Origin: Streptomyces longispororuber
Lineage (GTDB): Bacteria > Actinomycetota > Actinomycetes > Streptomycetales > Streptomycetaceae
Length of the DNA stretch: 46,336 nucleotides
Reading direction: 5' to 3'
Assembly: GCF_014656095.1 (NCBI RefSeq)
Contig: NZ_BNBT01000057.1
Coordinates: 1-46,336 of the forward strand
The notes below the pieces were generated by a model. The model was given only the letters and a program-made list of their open reading frames with translations, was not told the DNA's origin and ran no database searches. Below, one piece after another: positions 16,241-24,404 of this stretch. The position numbers and the translations under genes were made by a program. Positions within the stretch are counted from its first letter, which is position 1. Each line of letters opens with the position of its first letter.

Positions 16241-16364
16241 CCTCGCAGGACCGCGCGACAAAAGCGGGCCAACCGTAACCTTCCCGCGCATATCGCCTTC
16301 GTAGGGTGGAGCGCTCCTCCCGGGTCGGCGGCCGGCCGCCCGGGGCGAGGGAGAGGAGCGCGCC

Positions 16365-16835
16365 GTGCGGAGCTGGCTGTCCGAAGGCGTGTACGGCACC
16401 GTCCTCGCGAGCGCGCTGCTCGCCGCCCTGCACTCCGAGGGCGCGCCGTACACACCGTTCTACGACGCCGCCTGGGTGCTGGTCACGGCGGGCACGGCCG
16501 CGCTCGCGCACGGCTACGCCCACCACATGGCCACGCACCGGCCGGGCCGTGCCGCCCACCGCTGGCTCCACCTGGCCCGGACCCTCGCCGACGAGTGGCC
16601 GGTGGTGATCGCCTGCTGGCCGACCGTGGCGCTGCTGGTGGCCGCCGGGTGCGCGGGCTGGCCGGAGGCGCCCGTGACGTACGCGGGGCTGTCGCTGAAC
16701 GCGGCGCTGCTCCTCGGCTGGGGGACGTTCGCCGCGCTGCGCGCCGGTTACCGCAGGCACGCGGCCGTGCTCATCGGGGCCGCGGACATGGCCATCGGCG
16801 TGCTCATCGCCGTGGCGAACGCGATCATCAAGTGA
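16365..16835 (+). CDS. Integral membrane protein
   Basis: A 156-residue protein with about four hydrophobic segments (roughly residues 10-22, 33-50, 77-96 and 103-120) and a last one ending at the C-terminus (MAIGVLIAVANAII). A His-rich loop HGYAHHMATH follows helix two. No family is recognised. The GTG start has GAGAGGAG about 6 nt upstream. The stop codon lies in the first unit of a 27-bp tandem repeat. It sits upstream of glnII on the same strand, but the glnII control region separates them. Confidence 0.75.
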   Translation: MRSWLSEGVYGTVLASALLAALHSEGAPYTPFYDAAWVLVTAGTAALAHGYAHHMATHRPGRAAHRWLHLARTLADEWPVVIACWPTVALLVAAGCAGWPEAPVTYAGLSLNAALLLGWGTFAALRAGYRRHAAVLIGAADMAIGVLIAVANAIIK

Positions 16836-16955
16836 CCGCGGGGCAGCGTCGTCATCACGTCACCGCGGACCGGCGTCGTCATCACGTCACCGCGGGGCAG
16901 CGTCGTCATCACCTCACCGCGGGTCGGCGTCGTCATCACGTCACCGCGGGCCAGG
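16832..16955. repeat. 27-bp tandem repeat, about 4.6 copies
   Basis: Units at 16832-16858, 16859-16885, 16886-16912 and 16913-16939, plus a partial unit to about 16955, all of the form GTCACCGCGG-n7-CGTCGTCATCAC. Units 1 and 3 carry GGGCAG in the variable part while 2 and 4 carry a CGG variant, so there is also a 54-bp higher-order period. It begins at the stop codon of the membrane protein gene and ends about 45 bp before the glnII GlnR box. There are no unique spacers. Confidence 0.88.
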
Positions 16956-16998
16956 CCCCTCGGGGCGCCCGTCGTGACTCCGGCCACAGCGGTCCCGG

Positions 16999-17036
16999 GT
17001 AACACGGGGTTCACACACGGGCAACGGACGGGAAAT
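16999..17036 (+). promoter_or_regulatory. Double GlnR box upstream of glnII
   Basis: Half-sites GTAAC (16999-17003), TTCAC (17010-17014), GCAAC (17021-17025) and GAAAT (17032-17036), each separated by exactly 6 nt. This is the same architecture as the glnA site. The second half-site is the weakest match to GaAAc. It ends 86 bp before the glnII start. Confidence 0.78.
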
Positions 17037-17122
17037 CGCGCGTTGACAGGCTGCCGGACATCGCCACGGACCGCAGCACCCATACGTCTGCGCCGTACCC
17101 AGTGTTCCGAAGGATGAGGCCC

Positions 17123-18169
17123 GTGACCATCAAGGCTGAGTACATCTGGATCGACGGCACCGAGCCGACCGCCAAGCTGCGCTCGAAGACGAAGATCCTG
17201 GCCGGTCCGGAGCAGGCGGCGCGGGTGGCGGACCTGCCCCTGTGGGGCTTCGACGGCTCCTCCACGAACCAGGCCGAGGGCCACGCCTCCGACCTCGTCC
17301 TGAAGCCGGTCTTCCGCTGCCCGGACCCGATCCGCGGCGGCGAGGACGTCCTGGTCCTGTGCGAGGTCCTGCACACCGACATGACGCCGCACCCCTCCAA
17401 CACGCGGACCGCGCTCGTGGAGGTCGCGGAGCGGTTCGCCGCGCAGGAGCCGGTCTTCGGCATCGAGCAGGAGTACACCTTCTTCGAGGGCGACCGCCCG
17501 CTCGGCTTCCCGGCGGGCGGCTTCCCGGCCCCGCAGGGCGGCTACTACTGCGGCGTCGGCGCGGACGAGATCCACGGCCGTGACGTCGTCGAGGCGCACC
17601 TGGACCACTGCCTCACGGCGGGGCTCGGCATCTCCGGCATCAACGCCGAGGTCATGCCCGGCCAGTGGGAGTTCCAGGTCGGCCCGCTCGCCCCGCTGGA
17701 GGTCTCCGACCAGCTCTGGGTGGCCCGCTGGCTGCTCTACCGCACGGCCGAGGACTTCGGCGTCTCCGCGACCCTCGACCCCAAGCCGGTCAAGGGCGAC
17801 TGGAACGGCGCCGGCGCGCACACGAACTTCTCCACCAGGGCCATGCGCGAAGGCCCCGAGGGCTATGCCGCGATCGTCACGGCGTGCGAGTCGCTCGGCG
17901 AGGGCTCGAAGCCGATGGACCACGTCAAGAACTACGGTGCGGGCATCGACGACCGCCTCACCGGCCTGCACGAGACCGCCCCGTGGAACGAGTACTCGTA
18001 CGGCGTCTCCGACCGCGGCGCCTCCGTCCGCATCCCCTGGCAGGTCGAGCGGGACGGCAAGGGCTACATCGAGGACCGCCGCCCGAACGCGAACGTCGAC
18101 CCGTACGTGGTGACGCGGCTGCTCGTCGACACCTGCTGCGCGGCGCTGGAGAAGGCCGGGCAGGTCTGA
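17123..18169 (+). CDS. glnII: Glutamine synthetase type II (eukaryote-like)
   Basis: A second ammonia-assimilating enzyme, 348 residues, the size of streptomycete and eukaryotic GSII. The signature is plain: YIWIDGTEPTAKLRSKTKIL at the N-terminus, LWGFDGSSTNQAEGHASDLVL, then FGIEQEYTFF (metal-binding Glu), the MPGQWEFQVGP segment, GDWNGAGAHTNFST, and NYGAGIDDRLTGLHE. GSII lacks the Tyr397 adenylylation site, so GlnE should not modify it and control is mainly transcriptional. GTG 17123 fits the family N-terminus; upstream GTG 17102 and ATG 17114 are in the same frame but less conserved. A GlnR double box precedes it. A 24-bp tandem duplication covers its stop. Confidence 0.96.
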   Translation: MTIKAEYIWIDGTEPTAKLRSKTKILAGPEQAARVADLPLWGFDGSSTNQAEGHASDLVLKPVFRCPDPIRGGEDVLVLCEVLHTDMTPHPSNTRTALVEVAERFAAQEPVFGIEQEYTFFEGDRPLGFPAGGFPAPQGGYYCGVGADEIHGRDVVEAHLDHCLTAGLGISGINAEVMPGQWEFQVGPLAPLEVSDQLWVARWLLYRTAEDFGVSATLDPKPVKGDWNGAGAHTNFSTRAMREGPEGYAAIVTACESLGEGSKPMDHVKNYGAGIDDRLTGLHETAPWNEYSYGVSDRGASVRIPWQVERDGKGYIEDRRPNANVDPYVVTRLLVDTCCAALEKAGQV

Positions 18170-18203
18170 CCCGTTCCGTCCGGGCAGGTCTGACCCGTTC
18201 CGT
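18156..18203. repeat. Perfect 24-bp tandem duplication across the glnII stop
   Basis: Units 18156-18179 and 18180-18203 are identical. Because 24 is a multiple of three, the duplicate provides a second in-frame TGA at 18191-18193, 24 nt after the real stop at 18167-18169. It looks like a recent slippage or unequal-exchange event. Confidence 0.9.
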
Positions 18204-18354
18204 ACGGTCCGCCGGATTCCGGCGAGGGGCGCCCTTCGCGCGCCGCCAACGCCCGCGTGCGGATAGCCCGTTCACGCCGCCGCGGCGCCAGGGACTCGTA
18301 CCGACGTGCGAGACGGGACCGCCGGACCCGCTCCCATCTGCTTCAATGGGGGGC

Positions 18355-18474
18355 ATGGGCAGCTTCCGGAACTCCGCGACGGGCCATCATGACCTCGAGC
18401 CCTTCTGGCCGTCCCGGCAGCATCACGACTTCGACCGGGTGTGTTGCCGCGCGCTGAGCGCGCGGGCCCTCTGA
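18355..18474 (+). CDS. Candidate leader peptide with Cys-Cys codons
   Basis: A 39-codon frame, MGSFRNSATGHHDLEPF..., ending DFDRVCCRALSARAL. Two consecutive cysteine codons (18442-18447) are followed at once by a perfect 8-bp hairpin, CCGCGCGC (18447-18454) / GCGCGCGG (18458-18465), with a 3-nt loop. The frame ends 76 nt before the OmpR-type regulator start. The layout resembles the short attenuating leader peptides of actinobacteria, where ribosome pausing decides folding of the RNA. The ribosome site is weak (GGGGGGC directly before ATG). ATG 18346 is a second possible start. Translation and regulation are inferred. Confidence 0.45.
   Translation: MGSFRNSATGHHDLEPFWPSRQHHDFDRVCCRALSARAL
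18447..18465 (+). promoter_or_regulatory. Hairpin inside the candidate leader
   Basis: Perfect CCGCGCGC / GCGCGCGG stem with a TGA loop, beginning on the last base of the second Cys codon. A ribosome stalled on Cys codons would cover its left arm. Candidate attenuator or anti-attenuator. Confidence 0.4.
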
Positions 18475-18550
18475 GCCGTTCCACCCGGCCTCCGGCCTGT
18501 CGCGCACGACGTACGTCCTCGACGACTCCCTCGCGCGAAAGAGCTGACTC

Positions 18551-19261
18551 ATGGCGAACTCCCGTACCTTCCAGGCCGTCAACGCCGTACCCTCCGTCTC
18601 CGCCGTCCCCGGTGTCACCACCGCCGGTGGTGCCCGTGCCGTGAACGGTGCCCGCGCCGCCGGTGCCGCCTCCGCGCCCGCCCGGGGGCGGGCCGCCGCG
18701 CCCGCCGCGCGCGGGCGGCTGCGGGCCGTGGCGCCCGACGAGGTGGCCCGGGCCTCCGGGCTCGGCGAACCGGCCGACCTCACCGCCCTCACCGACCTCT
18801 CGGGCTATCTGCCGCCGGGCGCCACGCTGCTGCCCGCGCCGCAGCACACCCTGCCCACGCTGCCCGGCCAGCCGCCGATGATCGGCTACCTGGTGCTCGT
18901 GCCCGCGGGCCAGGAGCACCTCGTGCCGGTGGCGACCGACGGCGCGCAGGACGGCGCGGACGCCGGGGACGGGCCCGTACGGATCGACACCGCGCGGCGC
19001 TCGGCGCACGTCGAAGGACGCCAACTGAACCTGACCTACCTGGAGTTCGAGCTGCTCGCGCACCTCGTGGCGCATCCGCACCGGGTGCACACGCGCGACC
19101 AGCTCGTGACGACGGTGTGGGGGTACGGCCACGTCGGCGACGGCCGGACCGTGGACGTCCACATCGCCCGGCTGCGGCGCAAGCTCGGGGCGGAGCACCG
19201 CGCGACGATCCAGACGGTGCGGCGCGTGGGCTACAAGTACGCGCCGCCGGCCGGGGCGTAG
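18551..19261 (+). CDS. Orphan OmpR-type winged-helix regulator, possible GlnRII
   Basis: A 236-residue protein. Residues ~1-60 are Ala/Gly/Arg-rich and disordered. There is no receiver domain with a phospho-accepting Asp. Residues ~140-232 are a clean OmpR/PhoB winged helix: LTYLEFELLAHLVAHPHRV, RDQLVTTVWGYGH, GDGRTVDVHIARLRRKLG and the wing TVRRVGYKY. Its place a few hundred bases after glnII matches what I remember for GlnRII of S. coelicolor, a GlnR-like regulator that binds glnA and glnII promoters, so that is the leading hypothesis. The symbol is withheld because it rests on position and memory. ATG 18551 has a GAAAGAG ribosome site. Confidence 0.85.
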   Translation: MANSRTFQAVNAVPSVSAVPGVTTAGGARAVNGARAAGAASAPARGRAAAPAARGRLRAVAPDEVARASGLGEPADLTALTDLSGYLPPGATLLPAPQHTLPTLPGQPPMIGYLVLVPAGQEHLVPVATDGAQDGADAGDGPVRIDTARRSAHVEGRQLNLTYLEFELLAHLVAHPHRVHTRDQLVTTVWGYGHVGDGRTVDVHIARLRRKLGAEHRATIQTVRRVGYKYAPPAGA

Positions 19262-19332
19262 CGGGCCGTTCCCGGTTCTCCCCGGGGCAGAAGGCGGTTC
19301 CCGCGCGGGCGCCGGTCGGGCAGAGTCGGATC

Positions 19333-20322
19333 ATGAGACTTCTGATGCTCGGCGGTACGGAGTTCGTGGGGCGGGCCGTCACGGAGGCGGCCCTGGCGCG
19401 CGGCTGGGACGTGACGGTCTTCCACCGGGGGCGGCACCCGGCGCCCGCGGGGGCGCGGGCCGTGCACGGCGACCGCACGACCGCCGAGGGCCTCGCGGCA
19501 CTGGCCGCCGCGGACGGGCCCTGGGACGCCGTCGTCGACACCTGGTCCGGGGCGCCGCGGGCCGTCCGGGACGCGGCGCGGCTGCTCGCCGGGCGGGCGG
19601 GGCGGTACGCGTACGTGTCCAGCCAGTCGGTGTACCGCTACCCGGGGCGGGCGGGCTCGGACGAGTCGTTCCCCGTCGTCGACGGCGACCCGGACGCGGA
19701 CGCGGTGGCGTACGCGGAGGACAAGCGGGGCGGCGAGCTGGCGGCGGAGCGGGCCTTCGGCGCGGAGCGGGCGCTCCTGGTGCGGGCCGGGCTCGTCCTC
19801 GGTCCGTACGAGAACGTCGGGCGGCTGCCGTGGTGGCTGAACCGCGTCGCGCGGGGCGGGCCGGTGCTCGCGCCCGGGCCGCGCGACGCGTGGATCCAGT
19901 ACGTGGACGTCCGGGACCTCGCGGAGTGGACGCTGGACGCGGTGGCGGCGGGGTGGCACGGGCCCTACAACCTCGTCTGCCCCCGGGGCCACGCCACGAT
20001 GGGGGACCTGCTGGAGGCGTGCGTGGAGGTGGCGGGGGCGCCCGACGCGGAGCTGCGGTGGACGGCGCCCGAGGCCGTCACGGGGGCGGGGATCGAGCCG
20101 TGGCGGGAGCTGCCGGTGTGGCTGCCGCCGGGAGAGCTGTACGACACCCTGCACGACACGAGCGCGGCGCGGTCGGGCCTGCGGTGCCGGCCCCTGACGG
20201 CGACCGTGGCCGACACGTGGGACTGGCTCCGGAGCCTCGGCGGGGTGGCACCGCAGCGGCCGGACCGGCCGGGGGTGGGGCTGGCGCCGGAGAAGGAGGC
20301 GGTGGCGTTGGGAGGGGCGTGA
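19333..20322 (+). CDS. NAD-dependent epimerase/dehydratase (extended SDR)
   Basis: A 329-residue Rossmann-fold protein. It starts MRLLMLGGTEFVGRAV, an extended-SDR variant of the GxxGxxG dinucleotide motif (GGTEFVG), and RGR after beta-2 could bind the cofactor ribose. The usual YxxxK pair appears as YAEDK at about residues 131-135. WLNRVARGGPVLAPG and the QYVDVRDLAEWTLDA segment are typical of nucleotide-sugar or isoflavone-type epimerases and reductases. The substrate is unknown. ATG 19333 lacks a strong ribosome site but matches the conserved fold start. It lies 71 bp after the regulator on the same strand. Part of its 3' end is repeated just downstream. Confidence 0.85.
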   Translation: MRLLMLGGTEFVGRAVTEAALARGWDVTVFHRGRHPAPAGARAVHGDRTTAEGLAALAAADGPWDAVVDTWSGAPRAVRDAARLLAGRAGRYAYVSSQSVYRYPGRAGSDESFPVVDGDPDADAVAYAEDKRGGELAAERAFGAERALLVRAGLVLGPYENVGRLPWWLNRVARGGPVLAPGPRDAWIQYVDVRDLAEWTLDAVAAGWHGPYNLVCPRGHATMGDLLEACVEVAGAPDAELRWTAPEAVTGAGIEPWRELPVWLPPGELYDTLHDTSAARSGLRCRPLTATVADTWDWLRSLGGVAPQRPDRPGVGLAPEKEAVALGGA

Positions 20323-20376
20323 GCCTTGGCGGGCACCGGAGCTTTCCACTGGCTCCGGAGCCTTGGCGGGGTGGCG
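20224..20376. repeat. Partial duplication of the epimerase gene tail
   Basis: The 26-bp stretch TGGCTCCGGAGCCTCGGCGG... inside the gene near 20224-20249 recurs with one mismatch at about 20350-20375, after the stop codon. The second copy in its own frame also reads WLRSLGGVA. It indicates a local duplication of the gene end. Confidence 0.65.
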
Positions 20377-20394
20377 TCCGGGTTGCCCGGGCCG

Positions 20395-20555
20395 GGCCGG
20401 GCGGGGCCGGGCGGGGCCGGGCGGGGCCGGGCGGCACCTGGGGTGGGGCCTCCCGCCCCGCTCAACACCCGAAAGCCGGAGCAGCACGGGCGGGTGGGGA
20501 AGCCCCCACCGGGGAAAGCCCCCGCCCAGGCAAGCCCCCACCGGGGAAAGCCTCC
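20395..20555. repeat. GC-rich simple repeats downstream of the epimerase gene
   Basis: A run of about four GGGCGGGGCC words (20398-20438), then two copies of CCCCACCGGGGAAAGCC (about 20507-20523 and 20536-20552). The word CCCACCGGGGAAA also appears near 22981. Lies between convergent genes and may act in termination. No coding potential. Confidence 0.6.
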
Positions 20556-22817
20556 CTACACCCCCGCCCCCACCCGCCCCGAGCTCACGGACGACCGGCC
20601 CCGGGGCCCCCGGGGCAGCCACCGCGGTGAGCGCCAGTTCCGCTCGCCCAGCAGCGCCATCAGCGACGGCAGCAGCACCATGCGTACCACCGTGGCGTCG
20701 AGGAGGACGGCCACCCCGAGCCCCACCCCCATCTGCTGCATGTCCTGCATGGACAGCATGCCGAACACCGCGAACACCGCGACCATGATGACCGCGGCCC
20801 CGGTCACCGCCCCGGCGGTGCGGGTGATGCCCTCGCGGATGGCGGACAGGTTGTCGAGGCCCCGGTCGCGGGCCTCGCGGATGCGCGAGACCACGAACAC
20901 GTGGTAGTCCATCGACAGGCCGAACAGGACGACGAGGACGAACAGCGGCATCCAGTTCTCGATGGCGCCGACCTTCTCCGAGCCGATCAGGGAGGCGCCC
21001 CAGCCGTGCTGGAAGACCGCGGTCATGACCCCGTACGCGGCGCCCACGGAGAGCAGGTTGAGGGCGATCGACGTCACCGCGATCACCACCGAGCGGAAGC
21101 TGACCAGCATCAGCAGGAAGGTGACGGCGGCGATGAAGAGGAAGACCGGGAGGATGCCGTCGCCGAGCTGGTCGGTGAAGTCCCGCGACTCGGCCAGGTC
21201 CCCGCCGGCGTACGCCTCGACCCCGGCGCCACCCTGGGCACCGACACCGTCAGCACCAGCGTCAGCACCGCCGCTGCCGGCCTCGGCTCCTGACTCGCGC
21301 ACCTCGCTCCGGAACTCCCGTACCTGCGACCGGAGGTCGTCAAGCGCCTTCTTCGCCGCCGCGTCCGTGCCCGTGCCCGGCAGCGGCACCTCCAGGACGG
21401 CGACGCGTTCGGCGCGGTGGAAGGTCAGCTCGGCGCCCTTGCCCGCCTTCGCGGTGAGCGCGCGCAGCCCGTCCCTGACCGGGGCGGCGTCGAGGCCGCC
21501 GGCGGTGTCGGCGCGGACGACGACGCGGGCGGGGGCGGGGCCGCCCGGGAACGTGTCGGTGATCTCCCGATACGCGACGGACAGCGGCGCGTCGGACCCG
21601 AACTGCTTCTCCAGGCCGAGCTGTTCGGTCTTCATGCCGAGCGCGGGCGCGGCGAGCAGGAGCAGCAGCCCCGCCGAGGCGGCGGCGAAGAGCCGCGGCC
21701 TGGCCAGCACCGGCCGTACGAGGGCCCCGGCGAACGCGCCGCCCGCGTGGGCGCCCTTGCGGGAGCGCCGGTGGAGGAAGGGGACGCGTCCGGCGTCGAC
21801 GCGGTCGCCGAGCCAGGCGAGCAGCGCCGGCAGGACGGTCACGGAGCCGAGCATGGCCACGCACACCACGAGGATGGTGGCGACGGCGAAGCCCTTGAAG
21901 AGGAGCAGCCCGGACAGGAACAGTCCGGCCATGGCCACCATCACGGTGAGGCCGGAGACGAGGACCGCGCGCCCGCTGGTGGCGGCGGCGATCCGCAGGG
22001 CGGTGTCGGCGTCGTGGCCCGCGGCCCGCTCGTCGCGCTCGCGCCGCAGGTAGAACAGGCAGTAGTCGACGCCGACGGCGAGCCCCATCAGGAACATCAC
22101 CGAGTACGTCGTCTCGAACAGGTGCACCGCGTGGCTGACCAGGCCGAGGAGCCCGAAGGCGGCGACGCACGCGGTGACCGCGAGCCCGACGGGGAGCAGC
22201 GCGGCGACGACCGCGCCGAAGGCGACGAGGAGGATGCCGAGGGCCAGCGGCACGGCCGTGAACTCGGCCTTCTTCAGGTCGTCGGCGAGCAGGTCGTTCA
22301 GGTGCTTCTCGGAGCTGGCGTCGCCGAACTGGTGGATGGCCACCCCCCGCCCCGTCCGCCCGTCGCGGACGTCGTCGACCGCGTCGAGCACCGGCTGGAC
22401 CCGGTCGGCCGCCTTGTCGGACGGGCCCTTGATCTCGAAGCGGAGCAGCGCGTCCCTGCCGTCGGCGGAGCGCAGCGGCGCCCGTACCTTCGTCGTCTCG
22501 CCGGTCCGCTCGACGGCGGCGGCGACGTCGGCGGCCGCCGCGCGCCAGCCGTCGGGCGTACGCGCCTTGACCAGGACGAGTTCGCCCGCCGGGTCGTCGA
22601 TGCCCGCGTCGTCGAGGATCTTCGCGGCCCGGGCCGAGTCGCCGGTGCCCATCTCGCTCTCGTCGGCGGTGACGACCCCCGTCGCGCCACCGACGACCGT
22701 GGCGAGCACCACGAACAACAGCCAGCCCAGGATGGCTTTTCTGCGGTGGTGCGCGCTCCACACCCCTAGTCGTGCCGCGAGGTTCCGCCTCTTGGCGTCC
22801 ATGGCCTTCGCCCCCAT
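20556..22817 (-). CDS. MMPL/RND-family membrane transporter
   Basis: A 753-residue protein with the duplicated MMPL layout. One N-terminal helix (AILGWLLFVVLATVVGGATG) is followed by a large extracytoplasmic loop, a cluster of five to six helices (with GLAVGVDYCLFYLRRERDE), a second single helix and second loop (residues ~385-520, including a Gly/Ala-rich stretch), then a second helix cluster with VLFGLSMDYHVFVVSRIREA. The GxxxDY motifs carry the Asp residues expected for proton coupling. MMPL proteins export lipids or hydrophobic compounds. I chose ATG 22817; ATG 22802 and GTG 22853 are alternatives. It is divergent from a two-component system. Confidence 0.9.
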   Translation of the reverse strand: MGAKAMDAKRRNLAARLGVWSAHHRRKAILGWLLFVVLATVVGGATGVVTADESEMGTGDSARAAKILDDAGIDDPAGELVLVKARTPDGWRAAAADVAAAVERTGETTKVRAPLRSADGRDALLRFEIKGPSDKAADRVQPVLDAVDDVRDGRTGRGVAIHQFGDASSEKHLNDLLADDLKKAEFTAVPLALGILLVAFGAVVAALLPVGLAVTACVAAFGLLGLVSHAVHLFETTYSVMFLMGLAVGVDYCLFYLRRERDERAAGHDADTALRIAAATSGRAVLVSGLTVMVAMAGLFLSGLLLFKGFAVATILVVCVAMLGSVTVLPALLAWLGDRVDAGRVPFLHRRSRKGAHAGGAFAGALVRPVLARPRLFAAASAGLLLLLAAPALGMKTEQLGLEKQFGSDAPLSVAYREITDTFPGGPAPARVVVRADTAGGLDAAPVRDGLRALTAKAGKGAELTFHRAERVAVLEVPLPGTGTDAAAKKALDDLRSQVREFRSEVRESGAEAGSGGADAGADGVGAQGGAGVEAYAGGDLAESRDFTDQLGDGILPVFLFIAAVTFLLMLVSFRSVVIAVTSIALNLLSVGAAYGVMTAVFQHGWGASLIGSEKVGAIENWMPLFVLVVLFGLSMDYHVFVVSRIREARDRGLDNLSAIREGITRTAGAVTGAAVIMVAVFAVFGMLSMQDMQQMGVGLGVAVLLDATVVRMVLLPSLMALLGERNWRSPRWLPRGPRGRSSVSSGRVGAGV

Positions 22818-23132
22818 TGCTCTGCGTGACGTGTACGGATCGACGCGGTTCACGCTAGGAACCGGCGCGGGGCGTCCCCAGCCGTCGAGGCCCCCTGCCG
22901 GGGAAGCACAGGGCGAGGCCGGGAGGTGGCGTCAGGTACACCTCCGGTGCGGGGGCGGGGCCGAGTGACCGGAGCGGCCCCCACCGGGGAAACTGATCTC
23001 GTGCCCGGCGGTCCGTGCACGAGCGGGAGGCACGGGACCGGGCGCGGCAGGGCGCGTGGGGACACCTCCGGAGCGCGTACGCGGCACGGCCGCCGGGCAC
23101 GCCCGGGGCGGCCGGACGAGGAGAGGGACAGC
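22818..23132. other. Divergent region between MMPL transporter and histidine kinase (315 bp)
   Basis: Should hold promoters for both genes. On the minus strand a TAGCGT -10-like hexamer (22852-22857) is the only hint, with no good -35. No gene or clear palindrome seen. Confidence 0.45.
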
Positions 23133-24404
23133 ATGAAGACGTCGAGGGTGCGCGAGAGCCTGCTGGCGGGAGCGCGCGGCCTGTATCTGGCGGTCGCCTC
23201 GCTGGTCGGGTCCATCACGCTGTTCGTGTTCTCGGTGGTGTCGCTGGTGCTCATCCCGCTGGGGATCGGCCTGTTCACCACGCCCGCGGTCCTGCTGGCC
23301 GTACGCAGGTTCGCGACGCTGCACCGGGTGCAGGCCGGGGAGTGGGCGGACGTGAGCATCGCGGTGCCCTACCGCCGGGAGCCCACGCGGCCCGGCGTGG
23401 CCGGGCAGGTGGAGCGCTGTACGCGGATGCTGAAGGACCCGGCGACCTGGCGGGACCTCCAGTGGCTGCTGGTGAACATGACCCTCGGCGCCGTGCTCGC
23501 GCTGATCCCGCCCGTCCTGGTCCTGTACATGCTCTACGGCTGGGTGCTCGCCTGCGGCGTGTGGAAGCCGATCTACCAGGCGGGCGGCGGCGAGTGGTAC
23601 GCGTTCATCCACGTCACCTCGCAGGGCACCGCGTTCGCCGCGGCCGCGCTCGGCACGGCCCTGTTCGGCGTGAGCCTGTACGTGAACCGGCCGCTGCTGC
23701 GCGCCCACTTCCTGCTGTCGCGGACGCTGCTCGCGCCCACCGCCACCATGCGGGAGCGGGAACTGGCGCTGCGCGTCGGCCGGCTGGAGGAGACCCGGCA
23801 CGACGCGGTGGACAGCTCCGCCGCCGAGCTGCGGCGCATCGAGCGCGATCTGCACGACGGCGCGCAGGCCCGCCTCGTCGCCATGGGCATGGACCTCGGC
23901 ACCATCGAGGCGATCGTGGAGAAGGACCCCGCCAAGGCCAAGGAGATGATCGCCAAGGCCCGGCAGAACTCCGGCGAGGCCCTGACCGAACTGCGCGACC
24001 TGGTCCGCGGCATCCACCCGCCGGTCCTCGCCGAGCGCGGCCTCGGCGACGCGGTGCGGGCGCTCGCGCTGCGGCTGCCGGTGGCGACGGACGTGGACGT
24101 GGAGCTGCCGGGCCGGGCGGACGCGTCGGTGGAGTCGGCGGCGTACTTCGCGGTGAGCGAGGTCCTGACGAACGCGGTGAAGTACGCGCAGGCCGACCGG
24201 GTCTGGGTGGACGTGCACCACGCGGACGGCATGCTGCGGATCGCGGTCACGGACGACGGCAAGGGCGGTGCCGTGATCGGCGCCGGCACGGGGCTGAGCG
24301 GCGTCGAACGGCGGCTCGGTACATTCGACGGCGTACTGGCCGTCAGCAGTCCCGTTGGCGGCCCGACCATGGTGACCATGGAGATCCCTTGCGAGTTGTC
24401 CTAG
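23133..24404 (+). CDS. Sensor histidine kinase (NarL/DesK type)
   Basis: A 423-residue membrane kinase. The N-terminal half has a sensor region with two pairs of hydrophobic helices (about residues 12-52 and 107-135, then 165-188), like the putative sensor domain of many actinobacterial kinases. The dimerisation motif RIERDLHDGAQARLVAMGMDLG carries the phospho-accepting His241. The HATPase_c domain follows, with SEVLTNAVKYAQA (N-box) and VTDDGKGGAV and GTGLSGVERR (G-boxes). ATG 23133 has GAGAGGGA upstream. Its end overlaps the response regulator start by 16 nt, so they are one translational unit. The signal is unknown. Confidence 0.92.
   Translation: MKTSRVRESLLAGARGLYLAVASLVGSITLFVFSVVSLVLIPLGIGLFTTPAVLLAVRRFATLHRVQAGEWADVSIAVPYRREPTRPGVAGQVERCTRMLKDPATWRDLQWLLVNMTLGAVLALIPPVLVLYMLYGWVLACGVWKPIYQAGGGEWYAFIHVTSQGTAFAAAALGTALFGVSLYVNRPLLRAHFLLSRTLLAPTATMRERELALRVGRLEETRHDAVDSSAAELRRIERDLHDGAQARLVAMGMDLGTIEAIVEKDPAKAKEMIAKARQNSGEALTELRDLVRGIHPPVLAERGLGDAVRALALRLPVATDVDVELPGRADASVESAAYFAVSEVLTNAVKYAQADRVWVDVHHADGMLRIAVTDDGKGGAVIGAGTGLSGVERRLGTFDGVLAVSSPVGGPTMVTMEIPCELS

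Larger units (their letters stand above)
18170..18550. other. Region between glnII and the OmpR-type regulator (381 bp)
   Basis: Holds the end of the 24-bp duplication, about 140 bp without clear features, and then the candidate leader peptide with hairpin (18355-18474) described separately. No larger gene is supported. Confidence 0.55.

Noticed and set aside
16832..16955. Possible CRISPR array
   Set aside because: The 27-bp units are directly adjacent without unique spacers, and no cas genes are in the window.
16748..17971. A minus-strand frame antisense to glnII with repeated MTTP-RGDV words
   Set aside because: The repeats come from the 27-bp DNA array, and the rest is antisense to a clear GSII gene.
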